Notes under the pieces: generated by a model
Told to the model about the DNA's origin: nothing
Database searches by the model: none
The model's input: only the letters and a program-made list of their open reading frames with translations
Source: Polytrichum commune
Taxonomy: Eukaryota > Streptophyta > Polytrichopsida > Polytrichales > Polytrichaceae
Assembly (NCBI GenBank): GCA_950295325.1
Contig: OX485807.1
Location: forward strand, 28,307,666-28,371,665
DNA: 64,000 nt
Direction of reading: 5' to 3'
Position numbers and translations under genes: made by a program
In this document: positions 34,511-46,669 of the stretch, in pieces
Numbering within the stretch: the stretch's first letter is position 1
Layout of the letters: each line of letters opens with the position of its first letter

Positions 34511-36500
34511 TTTCTTTCACCCCACGACTTTTTCAATATATGTCATTACCCATACATATTTGATATGTGCAATCATGATTATATGTATTGAGATTATTGT
34601 TTTTTAAAATGTGTAAACACTTTATTTGCTTAGAACCACAATGTATGCGGTTTTCCATGAACTGTACTTACAACCATAGTGCTTTTGCCAATAAGCTTGG
34701 CTTATTCCAACATCCCCATGTGATCAAGCCCCGTTCTATAATAAGTTCATATGTCCAAAGTAGAATGTCCCCGGAGCTATTTGTGGGAAAACCAAACAAA
34801 AACCAACCATCCCCGCAAAAGTATAACTGTGGAATTTTTATTTTTATTTTCCCTCTAAGGCAAAAATTATTAGTATGTAGAACTTGAAGTAGAATAACTC
34901 CTTGAAGAATCTTGCTATAAATGTGGCCCTCACATGTGCCCATATTCCCACGCCATTACAATGAGTATTAGTGGAATGTACACAAGGTGTCCACAAATGC
35001 ACATACTTGTTATTGATGTCAATAGGAGATAAACCATATAGTAGTTAATATAATGAAAGTATACATACTAATAATATAAAATATAAGGAATATTATTTTG
35101 TTTCCATAGACATCTTTGTCATCATTGAAGCCAATATGACCCTCGAACTCCTCCCTTTGGTAACTTCACTGGATTGCCCAACGATTCACCACCTTATGGT
35201 ATTTGGCAAACCTCATGTCAATGTGTACACTACAATTGTGCACAATTGGTCACCTTTTCTCACTAAGTGTAGTTGCGGCAGTAGAACCAATTTTATTTAT
35301 TAGTTTGGTTTGTACACATTGCATCACATGCAATTCAACTTGGTTGTGTTATTTTGAGTCATATTATGTTGCAAAGTTCTTGTGTAATTTTGGAAAATTG
35401 AGTTACCTTTTGGCTGCTAGTCTACAAGTGTATCTTTCAATAGGTTGGTAACCAATGGGAGTGCGATATGAAATTATTCTCGCATGTAGGGATTTGTGTA
35501 GACGGGCACCTCATGGAGAGGTCTAGGCTTTGCCGATCATACATGTTAATTAATCCTTGAGGCCACAAGGATGTGCCACTCCACCCTCCCAAGACAACAT
35601 CAAGGGGAGCCCCTCCACTGCTACCCATCTAAATTGACAAGTTGATCCATGGAGCTCAAACCATGCCCAAAAGAAAAGATAAAAGGAAAATGTTGATTTT
35701 TTTTTACAATTGGACCTTAGAGACTTTGGAGCACGTAATCTCAACGATAGATGCATGGAATAAAATATTGGCAACTAGTTCAAAATTTGGAATTCATGTA
35801 ACCACCCTACAATGCCATTCTGAACTTTAAGTTGAGAACGGTTATGGTCGGAGGCCCTTTGTTATGTACCCTCCACAATACAAATTATTGTGTCTACACA
35901 AGTCATGAAGGATGTAAGGTTTTAACCTCAATGCATTAGCAAGTGACTTCAAAGCTTGATAACAATGTTATGGTTTCTCATAAACTCAAACCACCCGACC
36001 ATAGGAGAGAGACATAAATTTACTCTCTCCTCTTCCAAACTTCAATTTAATAAGATAATAAAAGGCTTCTATCCATAATTTTGTTATGACTAGAAAATTT
36101 CTACAACTAGTCATTTTGAGTCTTATCATCTTCGCTCCCCATCTATCAGTGTATATGGCTAATGTAGTTCCACTACTAATTACTACAAGTAATTGCATCA
36201 ATGCCACGAGCCATTCCATCTCCAATTTCTACATCTTCTAGGAAACAAATGAAGATTACTACATTCACAAGTGTGAAGTGGAGGTATGTACAACATTGCA
36301 ACCTACAATGTGAGTGAGGCCTTCTTGTTTAACAAAGTGGTTTTCCCACTTTGTGAAGTGTACTCAAGCTAGTGGATGGAGAATGTCTTATGCGACCCAC
36401 ACTTTCCCATCCTTGACAATCAAAATTCGCATGTGAACTATGAATGTTGAAAGATTAGTGATGAAATTGGACTAAATCTCATCACCTTGCCTTCCCACGC
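34511..36500. other. Intergenic DNA, nothing recognised
   Basis: Only short, motif-free frames are present (up to 99 codons at 34588-34887). No repeat boundary was found. Confidence 0.4.
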
Positions 36501-37520
36501 ATCCTATGCACTCAAACCTCTTGACATCTCTTGCTTCAAGAGTTTCAAGAGCGCATTCTGCCATTGCCATGACAAATGATTGTTGACAAACAAGAGGAGC
36601 AATGTAATGATGGAGGATTTAACACATTGGATCTCTATTGCTTTGAAGAGGTTTAATGATGTCTTACAACTTTTTTTCTTGAGGTTTAAGGCCTTTGGAA
36701 TATGGTCATTTGAGAACACCAAGTTGGACAACAAGATGGCTTCAAATGAGTGTTGGCCCAATTCCATGGCCAATATGCATGGAAGATAACTGGATTTGGA
36801 AGCAATGGAATTTGCAGTAATGGAGACTAAAGAGGAGATGATTGGAGTGTAGATATCATCCAAATAATTCAACACTACCCCTTATTACGTTGACCTTGAA
36901 GGGGATGGTCGCCCCACATGACATTGAATGTAGATGGTGAGAGTCCTTCACCACCTTCAATATCAAATGACATTGATGTCGATGTAATTCAAAAAGGAAA
37001 CCATGCAAAAGTACACATCAACATTGGAAGGCGAACATGTATTTTATTAGAAGGGGAAACAAATATAAAAATACAAAGGCTTCAAAAGTTGTGTCCAAAC
37101 TCCTGGACCTCATCCCCCCTAATGGGGATGTACAAAGGGACACAAATGGTGTCCGTTGACGACATTGATTCACAAATGACCCATTAATATGTGTCAACAC
37201 TTTTCAAGCACACAATGCAAGGAGTTTCCAACCATTTCAATTTTTGCAACATCCCACCCCTGGTTGATTTTTTATTTTACCTACTCTTTTAACATGAATA
37301 GTTGGAGAAGGAATAGAAACAAACCCATAATTAACTATAACAAGGTTATTTTGGTAACATATGATGCGTACATCATGCAATTAGAGCAAAAGTTGTTGAT
37401 GAAGATAGAAGTGGAGAAGTCAAGGAAAAGAAGCATGAAGAAATGTCACTCAACAAAGTGAAACGTCAAGCGTAGGAGGTAGAAAAGACATGTGATGCAT
37501 TGAAAGAGCATAATAGGGCA
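36501..37520. other. Possible decayed coding region, unassigned
   Basis: The density of medium-length frames is higher here, for example minus 36875-36504 and plus 36918-37187, the latter with VHINIGRRTCILLEGETNIK. I cannot match either to a domain. It could be the worn remains of a transposon protein, or chance. Confidence 0.25.
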
Positions 37521-38520
37521 TTGGAGGTGTTATGAAATGATGTGTGCGTGGGCATGAGAAACTCTTCATAAAGAATTAAGAACAATGTTTCCATATGGCC
37601 TAGGAGCTACACTATACGCTATCGCTATTGTTGTAGATCCATGCTCAGAATGAGGAGTTGCATTTTGAAAATAGATGGGTGCTCTAGCGAAAGGCATGCT
37701 CAATGATGGAGGACAATTTAGAGAGGAGGCGAGAAGAAAACATTAATTATTTTGGAACTTTTAGAAGTCCCAAATTTGGAATTTTTTTTGGGAAATGTAA
37801 ATCATTGTGAATTTGGGAATAATAAAACACTCCATTTGGAATGTGGGAATGAACCAATGGGAACATATGGACTAGGAACATGGGAACATACCATTGGGCA
37901 TCACTGGTAAATCTAAACACTTTATGATTAAATATGTGATTGGGAATGTGGGAAACACCTATTGGGAATATAGAACATGGGAACCAAGTTGAGAAAGTTT
38001 CAAGCATGATATATTTGAATATTAGGTTTCAATGTATTTCAAGATGTATTTCAAGTAAATGTAGGGCATAAAAAAAGTTGCTAGGGATAAGCATATATAT
38101 AGACATGATCAAGTCTTCACTATTTCACAATACAACTACACCCAATATTAATCTGCATGTCTACCACATGGTCTACCACATGGTCTATACAATGCACTAC
38201 AACAAACACAAGAAAGATTGTGTCTTGCCATGGGAGGGGCATTCGATGTATTGCCTACAAGGGTGTTATGGTTGCCAAATGGTGGTTTGGGTAGAAAGGG
38301 CTAGTTGTTTGTAACATTATGAGTAGCAAAATTTGGGACGTCCATCTAGGAACATAACCACATTGCAACTCTCATTTAACCAAAAAAAAAAGGTTTCTAT
38401 TTCATGAGCATGCTCATGTCAAACCCACCTAACTCTTGATTATAGGGGGTTATATTGGTTGGGGCAAGGTTGCCAACATTTAAAGAGGAGGTTGAAATGT
38501 GGAAGCCATTTGATCCTACA
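37521..38520. other. Intergenic DNA with short duplications
   Basis: GGGAACAT/GGGAATGTGGGAA words recur irregularly at 37800-37990. CTACCACATGGT is duplicated in tandem at about 38160-38185. No gene is supported. Confidence 0.4.
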
Positions 38521-38529
38521 AAACCCAAA

Positions 38530-39135
38530 TGCATGTTAACTTCAATTTATGTATTATTGAAATTTTCTCCTTCATAAGCCTTTGAAATCAAAACTTCTAG
38601 AAAGGTACTATGCCATACACCCCTAGAACTTCCACCTTCACCTAGGGCCCGCCACAAAAAAAATTTAAAAAATATCAACTCGGTAACCATAACTATTTAT
38701 TTCAATTTCGACAATATTATCTCCTTTACAAGCCTTTACAAATTAAACCCAGGGGGGGTTGTGTTGTACCTTCCTAGAACTTTCACCTTCACCTAGGCCC
38801 CACCACATAAATTTCCTAACGAATGTATATGAACTATGATTTCAAACCTTCTTTTTTTTGGTGTTGATAGACTCTCCCCTCTACATGGCTTTGAAAACAA
38901 AAAGTTAAGGGAGATTTTGTGCTACAATCCCCTCACCCTCCCACACAAGACTTCCATTTTCACCTAGGTCCCAACGTGTAAATTACATAACACATGCATA
39001 TCAACTTGATATTCATTGCTTTTTTTTCTTCCAATATCAATGAAATGACCTCCTCTACATTCCCTTGAAATAGGAAAGAGATTTGGTATTGTGTCCCCTA
39101 GAACATCCACCTTCGCATAGGCCCCACCACAATCT
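38530..39135 (+). repeat. Tandem array, 150-170 bp units, four copies
   Basis: A phrase of the form TAGAACTTCCACCTTCACCTAG(G)CCC..CCACA recurs with its CTTCC position at 38629, 38780, 38951 and 39104. That gives periods of 151, 171 and 153 bp. Each unit also has a TCTCC..(T)ACA(A/T)..CTTTGAAA stretch. Units are diverged (perhaps 65-75% identity). Confidence 0.7.
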
Positions 39136-39139
39136 TATG

Positions 39140-39350
39140 ATAATAAGTATATTGAATCAAAGGTTGTGACCATGCACACATTATCCATTGCATACTCCAT
39201 ACAATTTGCATCCATACAAATTCCATGGTCCCATATAGCCTCTCAAGCTAAGTGTAAAGTGAAGTGGGTTGGTCCTAGCCTATTCCACCAATGAGAGATT
39301 TAGATTTCAATGGGCACGACCCCCAAGCTCTAGTGTAAGGTACCCCTCAT
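39140..39350 (+). repeat. Harbinger-type family S, partial copy 3
   Basis: Shares GGTTGTGACC..GCACACA, TAAAGTGAAGTGGGTTGG, TTCCACCAATGAGAG and ACCCCCAAGCTCTAGTGTAA with the 20.7- and 25.4-kb members. The right end is at TAAGGTACCCC. The left end was not found. Confidence 0.45.
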
Positions 39351-39785
39351 TGAACACTTCAGGGAATGGAGCTATGGACTTTGGCCAACACGGGCAAGGC
39401 TTAAGCAAGGCCCAAGCAAGGGCAAAGAAGTTGGAAGTTCACAAAGAACGTTAAATGCCAAAAGAAGCTTACGAGATCATTTGTGTGTAAAAGTGAGGGT
39501 GAAATCATCTCCTCATTTTCAGTTTCAGAGTAGTCATGAATTTCAAGGAAGGTAGTCATGAAGTCCAAGGAAGACGTTGCTTACCAGTTACGAATGATAA
39601 CGGTGACTTGGTGAGAGTGAATACCAAATTTTGTGCACACTTTTCCAACTACATAGCTACTTAGGTATAAGATGGTGCAAAAACCAATGTACTCCACCTA
39701 AAATCAACACCCTAAAATCTTACACAATAAATGCACATTGACTTCAATACCACAACATCATACTCACATGTTGGATCACGTACTA

Positions 39786-40230
39786 CAATGAACGGGGGGA
39801 ACTAACTGCTGCACCGTTTATGGTATTTAGTGTCACTTACTATTCAAAGTTATGCAATGCAAAAACTTCTTACTACAGACTCCAATTTTTGCTTTCAAAG
39901 GTTATACAGGTTGTCCATATATTAGAGAACATAAATGACTTTGCTTGGGAAAACATTACATTCTCAATAAATAGTTATACCATTGTGTAACTTTGAATAG
40001 TGAGTGACACTAAATACCATAAATGGTGTAGTTATATATGAAGTAGTCGAGTTTGAGAAATAAGTTGTTGAAGTTCAAGACTTTAGAAAAATCACCGATC
40101 TTTGTAGAGGAATCCATGGAATCTATCTCAAATTAATAAAGAAAAATCAAAAGATCACAACATGGAACTGGTTGGACTTGGCAACATTAGGAATTGGACC
40201 GATTATGCCCCAAAATCTCCATGGACATTG
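39786..40230 (-). mobile_element. hAT-type MITE family H, copy 4 (inverted, split by a MITE)
   Basis: The element reads on the minus strand from CAATGTCCATGGAGATTTTG to a right end CCCCCCGTTCATTG. The 8-bp flanks ACGTACTA (39778-39785) and ATGTACTA (40231-40238) match at 7 of 8. The body is interrupted by a 217-bp TA-target MITE at 39812-40028. After removing that, the halves join into a normal family member. Confidence 0.82.
39812..40028. mobile_element. TA-target MITE family C, nested in hAT copy 4
   Basis: Terminal inverted repeats extend about 50 bp with few mismatches. They start CACC(G/A)TTTATGGTATTTAGTG and continue TCACT(T/C)ACTATTCAAAGTTA. The right flank is TA (40029-40030); the left is TG, a decayed TA. 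The interior is AT-rich and non-coding. Confidence 0.82.
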
Positions 40231-40446
40231 ATGTACTAATAAAAAATTCAACATTCAATTTTTTTTTGCATGCATAATGGAAATAAGACATATTTTGATG
40301 CATTGGAATCCCTTGTCATTTTGCAACAAGGATCATTCAATATAATCTAATTTACTAAAACTATATGTCTCTGCTTTGTGCTTAAATTGATGATTTTAGC
40401 ATCAGCTACCTTCGAAATTTGGTGTTGACATTTCTGCAACGTGGAG

Positions 40447-41047
40447 CAATGTCAGGGGAGATTTTTGGGCATAATCAATTGAGATCCTAGTGTTTCCAAG
40501 TACAACCGGTTACATGTTCACATCTTTCGGTTTTCTTTATTAACTGGGGTATATTCTATAAATTCTTCTGAAATGATCGGTACTTTTCTTGAAGTCTTGA
40601 ACTTCAACATGTTATTTCTCAAATTCAACCGGTTCATCTATAACTACACTAAAAATGATATGTAGTATCATATGGTATTTTATGTCATTGTGGTATCTTT
40701 TCAGATGACGATTCTTATGAACAAGTGAACAAAATACTATCATGGATGATGGATGAGTTCATCAATCGGCCAAAAACCCTACCTTCTCTTGTCAGCAACT
40801 TGTGATGAAATATAATCATGGATGATTGAAATTTCGTCGGAAAAATCACTTGATAAGCGATCGTGATTGCAACACCATAAATCTATAAGTCCCCCAAACA
40901 TTTACAAGGAATGACAAATAATGGTTGGGCTAACATTAGTGCTGGTGACACTATACTGCGGTTTACAATTAGTATGGAGCAAGACAATTAGAACCGGTGA
41001 CACTGAATATCATATTTAGTGTAGCAGTGAGCTCTCCCTGTTCATCG
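40447..41047 (+). mobile_element. hAT-type MITE family H, copy 5 (split by a MITE)
   Basis: It starts CAATGTCAGGGGAGATTTTT. The body runs to ATCTATAAC, is interrupted at TA by a 375-bp element, and resumes GCAGTGAGCTCTCCCTGTTC before ending at ATCG (41047). That resumed end aligns with the right end of copy 2. The flanks ACGTGGAG (40439-40446) and GTGTGGAG (41048-41055) agree at 6 of 8. Confidence 0.8.
40647..41021. mobile_element. TA-target MITE, nested in hAT copy 5
   Basis: The ends are CACTAAAAATGATATGTAGT and, inverted, CACTAAATATGATATTCAGT. Intact TA lies on both sides (40645-40646 and 41022-41023). It shares terminal words with the 39.8-kb element, but its 300-bp interior is different, so the two are separate subfamilies rather than copies of one insertion. 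Confidence 0.75.
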
Positions 41048-41049
41048 GT

Positions 41050-42589
41050 GTGGAGGAGAAGATCCTGATGCTATTGTGATTATTCCTCGGCTCAAGGACA
41101 ACAGTCACTGTGAGGCATTTCCATTGTCATAAGAGGATGGGGCTTTCTTTTCTTTTTGTGAAGACTTGAAAGGCAGGCACTTCAATGGCAGACAAATGGG
41201 TGGTGTTCTTGTCTCCACTTATACAACCCCCCCCCCCCTCTTCCTCTTTCACTGTTAAGCTTTTAGGTGCACAGGAATTGTCCTTACTTGACCCCCTTAA
41301 ATGCAGTTTTCTTGAATCTGGGCGGCCCATGAAATCTATGAGAAAAGTGAGCTAGTTCAACCGGCATTTTGGCAAAACTATATATAAGTAGCCCATCTGA
41401 AACTAGTGCCCAGATCTCCCATTCATTGTACCATTTCCTAGTACTACATTGTGAACATTTGACATGCGAGAATTTTTACAAGACAACTATGACCCACTCA
41501 TCAGTGTATTGTGTCGCCCTTCGAAGCTTTAGTGCATGTGTCATGATCGAACGCTCGAAGGTAAAAGGCTTGTTGCCGTGGAGTTGCATAGTTCCTTCTA
41601 GTGCACTAGTGTCGGGCCGAGGATGGTGGGAATTGTACTGGGTAAGGTTTGTGGACCATGTGAGATCACTCTTCTTAACCCTCAAAGGACCACGGGGCCC
41701 AATGTATGGCCCTACACATCATTCTACGAGTCTTACTTAGCCTTAAATTATGTTTCTCATACTTTGAATATAACTTATACATTGTCTTTTGTGAATGAGG
41801 AAATCAAATGCATGCGCGTGTGATATTGTTGGTCAAAATATGAAGTATGCATTTGCATCCAAGGGCACCCATATCATGTATTTCAATTTAAATGTTTAGT
41901 AATATAGAGGTAGACAACCATTTGAAAGTGCACAAGAAAAATAAGTTCATTTAAGGTAGGGTCACTTTTGACACAATTGGGTAATGAAAGTATGTAATCC
42001 AAATACACGTCTTTGTGCATAGAGAGGCTTGGATAGAGCTTCTTGGGTGTTGAGAAGTAAACATAAAACCCCTATTTGAGCAGTATTTGGGAAGATTTGC
42101 AATCAAGAATGGACACCTAAAAGAAATGTATTGATGATGCTCAAAAATATAGCCACCATTCTAGATTTCATTGTTGACTCAAATTGGGAGGACATGTGTG
42201 CTCCATAACATTGCACAACCCATATTGTAAGTTTCTTTTCTTGGGGGGGGGGGGGGGGGGCTTGCAACATGCTTAGTAGCTGGCCCCACTTTTCTTGATC
42301 ATCTATTTTGTGTCACCTAGTCCAGTCGGTGTGAGGCCCCACAATGAGGCACGCATGCTCACATGTTGTTGGAGTTTTTAATCATTAGTTTCAGTCATCC
42401 AAGTCTAAGGTAGGCCCAATTGCACGTCCACCTTCACATAGTGAGTGATTCATAGGTTGGTCATTGTTCATTTTGTGAAGGTGGCCCATTATAAATGGAA
42501 CACGGTGCTCCCAAAACCATCGATACTAGGGTGCATCGTGCAACACCCTAGTACTGAGTAATGTTATGTCTTCTAAAGATAGAAGCTAA
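41050..42589. other. Intergenic DNA, no gene supported
   Basis: A 123-codon plus-strand frame (41369-41740) overlaps an antisense frame and has no recognisable motif. Runs of 12 C (41227-41238) and 18 G (42243-42260) are present. Confidence 0.4.
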
Positions 42590-42760
42590 ATCTTCACTTT
42601 GATCTCTTATCACTCTTGGCTCTCAACTCCGATCTTGAAACCTGAAATGACAATCTTTGCGACTCCTAATTGCTGATTGGGTGAGACAATTCCTGATCCG
42701 ATCCAACGGTGCAAATTTCCTATGGAGTTGGAAGTGCCCACAAACAACACCACCAAGTTA
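42590..42760 (+). repeat. Dispersed repeat family T, copy 4 (best preserved)
   Basis: Contains CACTTTGATCTCTTATCACT, CTCAACTCCGATCTTGAAAC, GACAATCTTTGCG, GATCCGATCCAACGGTGC and ATGGAGTTGGAAGTGCCCAC in order. These words define the core used to recognise the other copies. Confidence 0.6.
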
Positions 42761-43296
42761 CACACTTCCCATGCCACCTTGGGGGAACATTAAGATGCAG
42801 GCCCCATTGGGACAATGGGATGATCTACAATGGTCACTGGTGTGGAATCATATTCATGAGTTGAATCTGTGCCTCAAAGTGTAATAGGAGACCATGTTTC
42901 GATGTGCAAGAACAAGTGATCATGGGGTTCATTTACCTAGATTTGGGGAAGATGTAAAAGTCAGGTAACCCTCATAACATGCAGAGCACACTCATCAAAC
43001 ACGTGGAATCTTTACATGTTCCAGGTATGTGTGTGTGTGAGTAAAATGTGGGGACCTATGATACAGTTGTTTAGAAGACCTTGGTTGTTCACATGGTTAA
43101 CTGTTGGTGAAAATCTCGATGGAATCGAAATCATCTACATTACGGTTTACTGCATATATATATATATTGAAAATAGATTGAGTATGACTACATGTATAGT
43201 AGGTCTACTGATGGATCGTGAACGCGGGCAACCAAATGACATGTCAAATAATGGATTCAAATTATGCAAAATAACTACACCTTGGTGATGTAACTA

Positions 43297-43452
43297 CACG
43301 AAACATATGACTTAGTGTGGCTCACACTATTCATGATTGACCCACACTATTATTCTGCGATCATTGGATGGCAATTAGAGAGGGTGTCGCATGACCATTC
43401 TAAATAGTAAGCCACACTAATATTCATGTCATACCAAATCAAATGTTTAGTG
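43297..43452. mobile_element. TA-target MITE family C, short copy
   Basis: Perfect TA lies on both sides (43295-43296 and 43453-43454). The left arm CACGAAACATATGACTTAGT and GTGGCTCACACTATTC pairs with the right arm, inverted CACTAAACATTTGATTTGGT and TTAGTGTGGCTTACTATT. At 156 bp it is nearly all terminal repeat. Confidence 0.75.
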
Positions 43453-43459
43453 TAGTGTT

Positions 43460-44880
43460 ATTTTTCATTTCTCGCACTAACTCTTCATTGATATGTGCCA
43501 TCAAGTTGCCTTTGCAAATAGGCTTCCTCTTTACCATGCAAATTAGTGGGTAAAAATCAAACCACAACGCTTATGATTGGTTATTCATATGTATAACAAC
43601 CATAGTATATAAAGAATTATTGCAATAATAAATACTCAAAATAGTGTGGAATGTCAATAAATTGGTGTGAGGCAACCTAATTGCACATATGTATCAATGT
43701 AGATTCTGAAATGTGTCATGTGTGACGTAGACTGTCAAAGTTAGACACCGCATGCCCGTATCCCATTACAATCTTAAATACACTTGACTGGTGTGGCCCC
43801 CATTGGCTGGGCTCTCTGCAACTAAAACTATTGTGGGTGAAAACAAAATGTAAAAATGTGAGAAATGCAAGGATTGGCACCTTTAACTGCCATACTGTGG
43901 GCCACACTATTTGGAGTGTCTGTATATAGAATGCCATGTGCACTACATGGTAGTAAACCGCATTTTTTCCCAGCTACAAAAAACACATGTCTCTGCTAAA
44001 ATAAGACTAAAAAGCTTGCAATATGACTTACATTTGTTTCATTTGAGGATGGATAATAACATGACTTGAATACCTGCAGAGAGCTCTTCAGTATGAGTGA
44101 GTGCCTCCAACCAACTACAATGTAAGCTGCTGCCTGCAATCCAAATTACCCACAAACACAAACACACCTCTAAAACTCTCACAATTTTGCCCTTGCTCAA
44201 AAAACAGCACCAACACACATCCAAGTCTCCAATAACTTGAACCAGCCTTATGCAATCTATCGTCTTAATTGGACGGCTATAAGATAGAAAATACAAAAAT
44301 GGTGAATGATCACTACTAGTGCACTAGACTAGAGGTAGAATGATTCTTGTGTGGACCCAAAATGACTAATTATAAAAGTGGTGACATGAAGAGATGCAAT
44401 GATAGGTGGGATGCAGTGATTAGCCGGATATGTGTTGTTTCACACCATTTGTGCTCACTTTTGGGTGTCATTGAGTTAATTGTTTTGAATGCATTCATAT
44501 GCATAGTAAGATATTTGATGCTCAAATTAGGGAGGCTCTACTATACAAGTAGGGGGTTTGACTTACTTGCCTATTTGAAAAAATATAAGACATTTATTAC
44601 ATGGAATAAGATTATAAAACAACTTGCATTCCTCATCATTTCCTCTACTCCATCTTTGAAAATTATTGCACAAATTTCAAGCCACTCTTTATTGCCGAAT
44701 CAACTTACTTTCACCGTTTTCCGTGTATCTACCTTATTTGAGTGGCCTATTGCAAGGCTTGTATTTAAGAATGGAAACCACAAGAACTTTAGCTATGGTG
44801 AGATTGGAAACTAGGCCTTCAAAATATGCTAACCTTTCTAGGTTTAGTAGTTAATACAACCAGGAGGGCCCCATGTGATC
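43460..44880. other. Intergenic DNA with one long unassigned frame
   Basis: A plus-strand frame of 155 codons (44347-44814) is the longest outside the AHL locus that is not its antisense. It is Leu/Ile/Ser-rich, lies in AT-rich DNA and matches nothing I recognise. I do not call it a gene. Confidence 0.35.
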
Positions 44881-44884
44881 TTTA

Positions 44885-45010
44885 TAGAAAAAATAAAAAT
44901 CTTCACTTGACCTCTCATAACTATTATGTCTCACAATTGTTAACTGTATGAGACAACTCATGATCCAATTCAATGGAAAATTTGTATGCGGAGTCAGAAG
45001 TGCAAACAGT
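44885..45010 (+). repeat. Dispersed repeat family T, copy 5
   Basis: TCTTCACTTGACCTCTCATA, TGAGACAACTCATGATCCAA and GCGGAGTCAGAAGTGC align with the 42.6-kb copy, with about 70% identity. Confidence 0.5.
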
Positions 45011-45159
45011 AAAGGTACACACCTCACACGTATTTTGTACACGTCCAAGGGTTTGACTTTGACACATCTATTTGTATTATGAACACGAATGAAACATGTT
45101 AGATCGGCAAACAATTCGTGTCACTCAAGTAAAGGAGTCTAGTAGAACTTACTCCCTTC

Positions 45160-45290
45160 AAACTTTAAGTTTGTGGTTGATTCATCCCAACATACTTTCA
45201 TAAGATCAATTCCGGGTATCTTATGCTAATTCTGGAGTCAACTATTCTAATAAAAGACACATATTTGACTATAAGGGGTTCCCGGCGTTT
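45160..45290 (+). repeat. Dispersed repeat family R, copy 2
   Basis: GTTTGTGGTTGATTCATCCC, then GGGTATCTTATGCTAATTCT and GGAGTCAACTATTCTAATAA, parallel the 22.6-kb copy. Confidence 0.4.
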
Positions 45291-45984
45291 TCACCTTCAA
45301 CGTACTTGAGCAGCACGAATCTTTTGGCCTAGTTTTTGAACAAGCTGCCTGCACACAGGAGTTTGTTGTGGTATACAAACATATGGACGACGATGTACTC
45401 TGGGTGTTCATCGTCATCATAATATTCGACTTGTATACGTTGGCTGTATAAACAATACAAATTTTGTACAGTTGCCGGTTGGTTGTATATGGACACTAGA
45501 CCTTAAGCCGACACTAACTGCCAAACGAGCTATTGCTAAGTACACGGAACCAAAATAAACTAAGTTACTGATATCTCCGGTAACGCACCTGCTTGCAACC
45601 GACTGATCTCATGTCTGTCCCGGTGGTCGTTGCCTTGACATGAAGTTGATGGGTTGCTTCTTTTTTCTCAAAAATAATTGATAATGTAAACATCTGGTAG
45701 ATAAATGAAGTTGACGGAATCATAGCAGCCGGTGAGAAAGCAAGCAAGCTACACGTGAACATGCTATCGCGACCGTTGAGCAGGGCCAGCAACTGCACTA
45801 AGTTACGATGGTGTAAAAGTGGTGTAGGTGAAAGCCAGTCCTCCTGCTTGCCACAGCAGAAACTTTCAAAGCAGACTGTAGAAGTGTTTAAATATATATA
45901 TATATTCGATTCAAAAGTTAAAGAAGAAGAAGCAGAGTCCCCCAGTGGGCCTCGTGGAACCCATAAGGCATGTGGCCTCATCGA
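45291..45984. other. Unassigned DNA, GC-richer patch
   Basis: Composition is closer to genic DNA than its neighbours. A minus-strand frame (45990-45565) contains HHRNLVQLLALL, which resembles the subdomain IV region of plant receptor-like kinases over nine residues only. Nothing else of a kinase is present. I judge this insufficient to call a pseudogene. Confidence 0.3.
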
Positions 45985-46135
45985 GGGCACTTCCTACTCG
46001 TGGACAATTCTGGCCGTTGGATCGCAATGGAAATTGTTTCATTCAGTTAACAATGGCAAATCACGAAGATTGCCAATTTAAGGTTCAAAATCGGAGTTGA
46101 GATGTAAAAGTTAGAAAAGGGTCAAAGTGATTTGT
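45985..46135 (-). repeat. Dispersed repeat family T, copy 6 (inverted)
   Basis: On the minus strand it reads CACTTTGACCC, CATCTCAACTCCGATTTTGA, GGCAATCTTCGTGA, GCGATCCAACGGCC and AGGAAGTGCCC, matching the whole core in order. This is one of the better copies. Confidence 0.6.
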
Positions 46136-46559
46136 TGTAAAAGAGAGATCGTATAGTTGACCCTCCCGATTGCGTGAACTACTTACACTAAATAGGTTCA
46201 TCGGTGCCTCCTTCGAATAGCGTGACTAATTGTGTTGACTTGCGATTAGAAGTTGTGGAGATAATTTCACTTATTGACACGTTAAGGCACATGGAGTTTG
46301 TGCGAGTGTGTGCCCTTTGTTTCTCTAACATAGAAACCTCGTTGATACAATAGAGTTGGTCCATAATACATATCATGTTTTCTATTGAAGTAGAAGAAAA
46401 TATCTTGGATATTTACAACATGTCATCATATTAGTGTTATTCACGCTAACAAGCCTATTTTGTGCAGCAGGGTTAACACATTTTAAGCACCTAGTCCAAT
46501 CTCATTGTAACATAGTGTGACACGTATCAACTTGGTGATTGTTCTTTTCAACAACCCTT

Positions 46560-46665
46560 GCAATTGTGAGATCACTGAAATTATCTTTTCAAGTTAGAAT
46601 GATCATAATTGAGATGGGAAAGTTACCAAGTTGAGGTCAAAGTGATCTCTCTCTCTAACATATCT
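46560..46665 (-). repeat. Dispersed repeat family T, copy 7 (inverted)
   Basis: The minus strand gives GATCACTTTGACCTCAACTT, then CATCTCAATTATGATCATTC. It is a partial, diverged copy. Confidence 0.4.
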
Positions 46666-46669
46666 TTAT

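Noticed and set aside
36501-37187. hAT transposase remnant
   Set aside because: A few residues were suggestive, but no BED finger, DDE block or hAT C-terminal dimerisation motif could be read in any frame.
41369-41740. 123-codon frame as a gene
   Set aside because: Covered by an antisense frame, no domain, and no codon or composition signal that separates it from its flanks.
44347-44814. 155-codon plus-strand frame as a gene
   Set aside because: AT-rich composition, no recognisable motif and no supporting context. A frame of this length is plausible by chance in 64 kb searched on six frames.
45565-45990. Receptor-like kinase pseudogene suggested by HHRNLVQLL
   Set aside because: Only nine residues match. 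No Gly loop, Lys, HRD or DFG block is found nearby on that strand, and part of the frame lies in a family T repeat.
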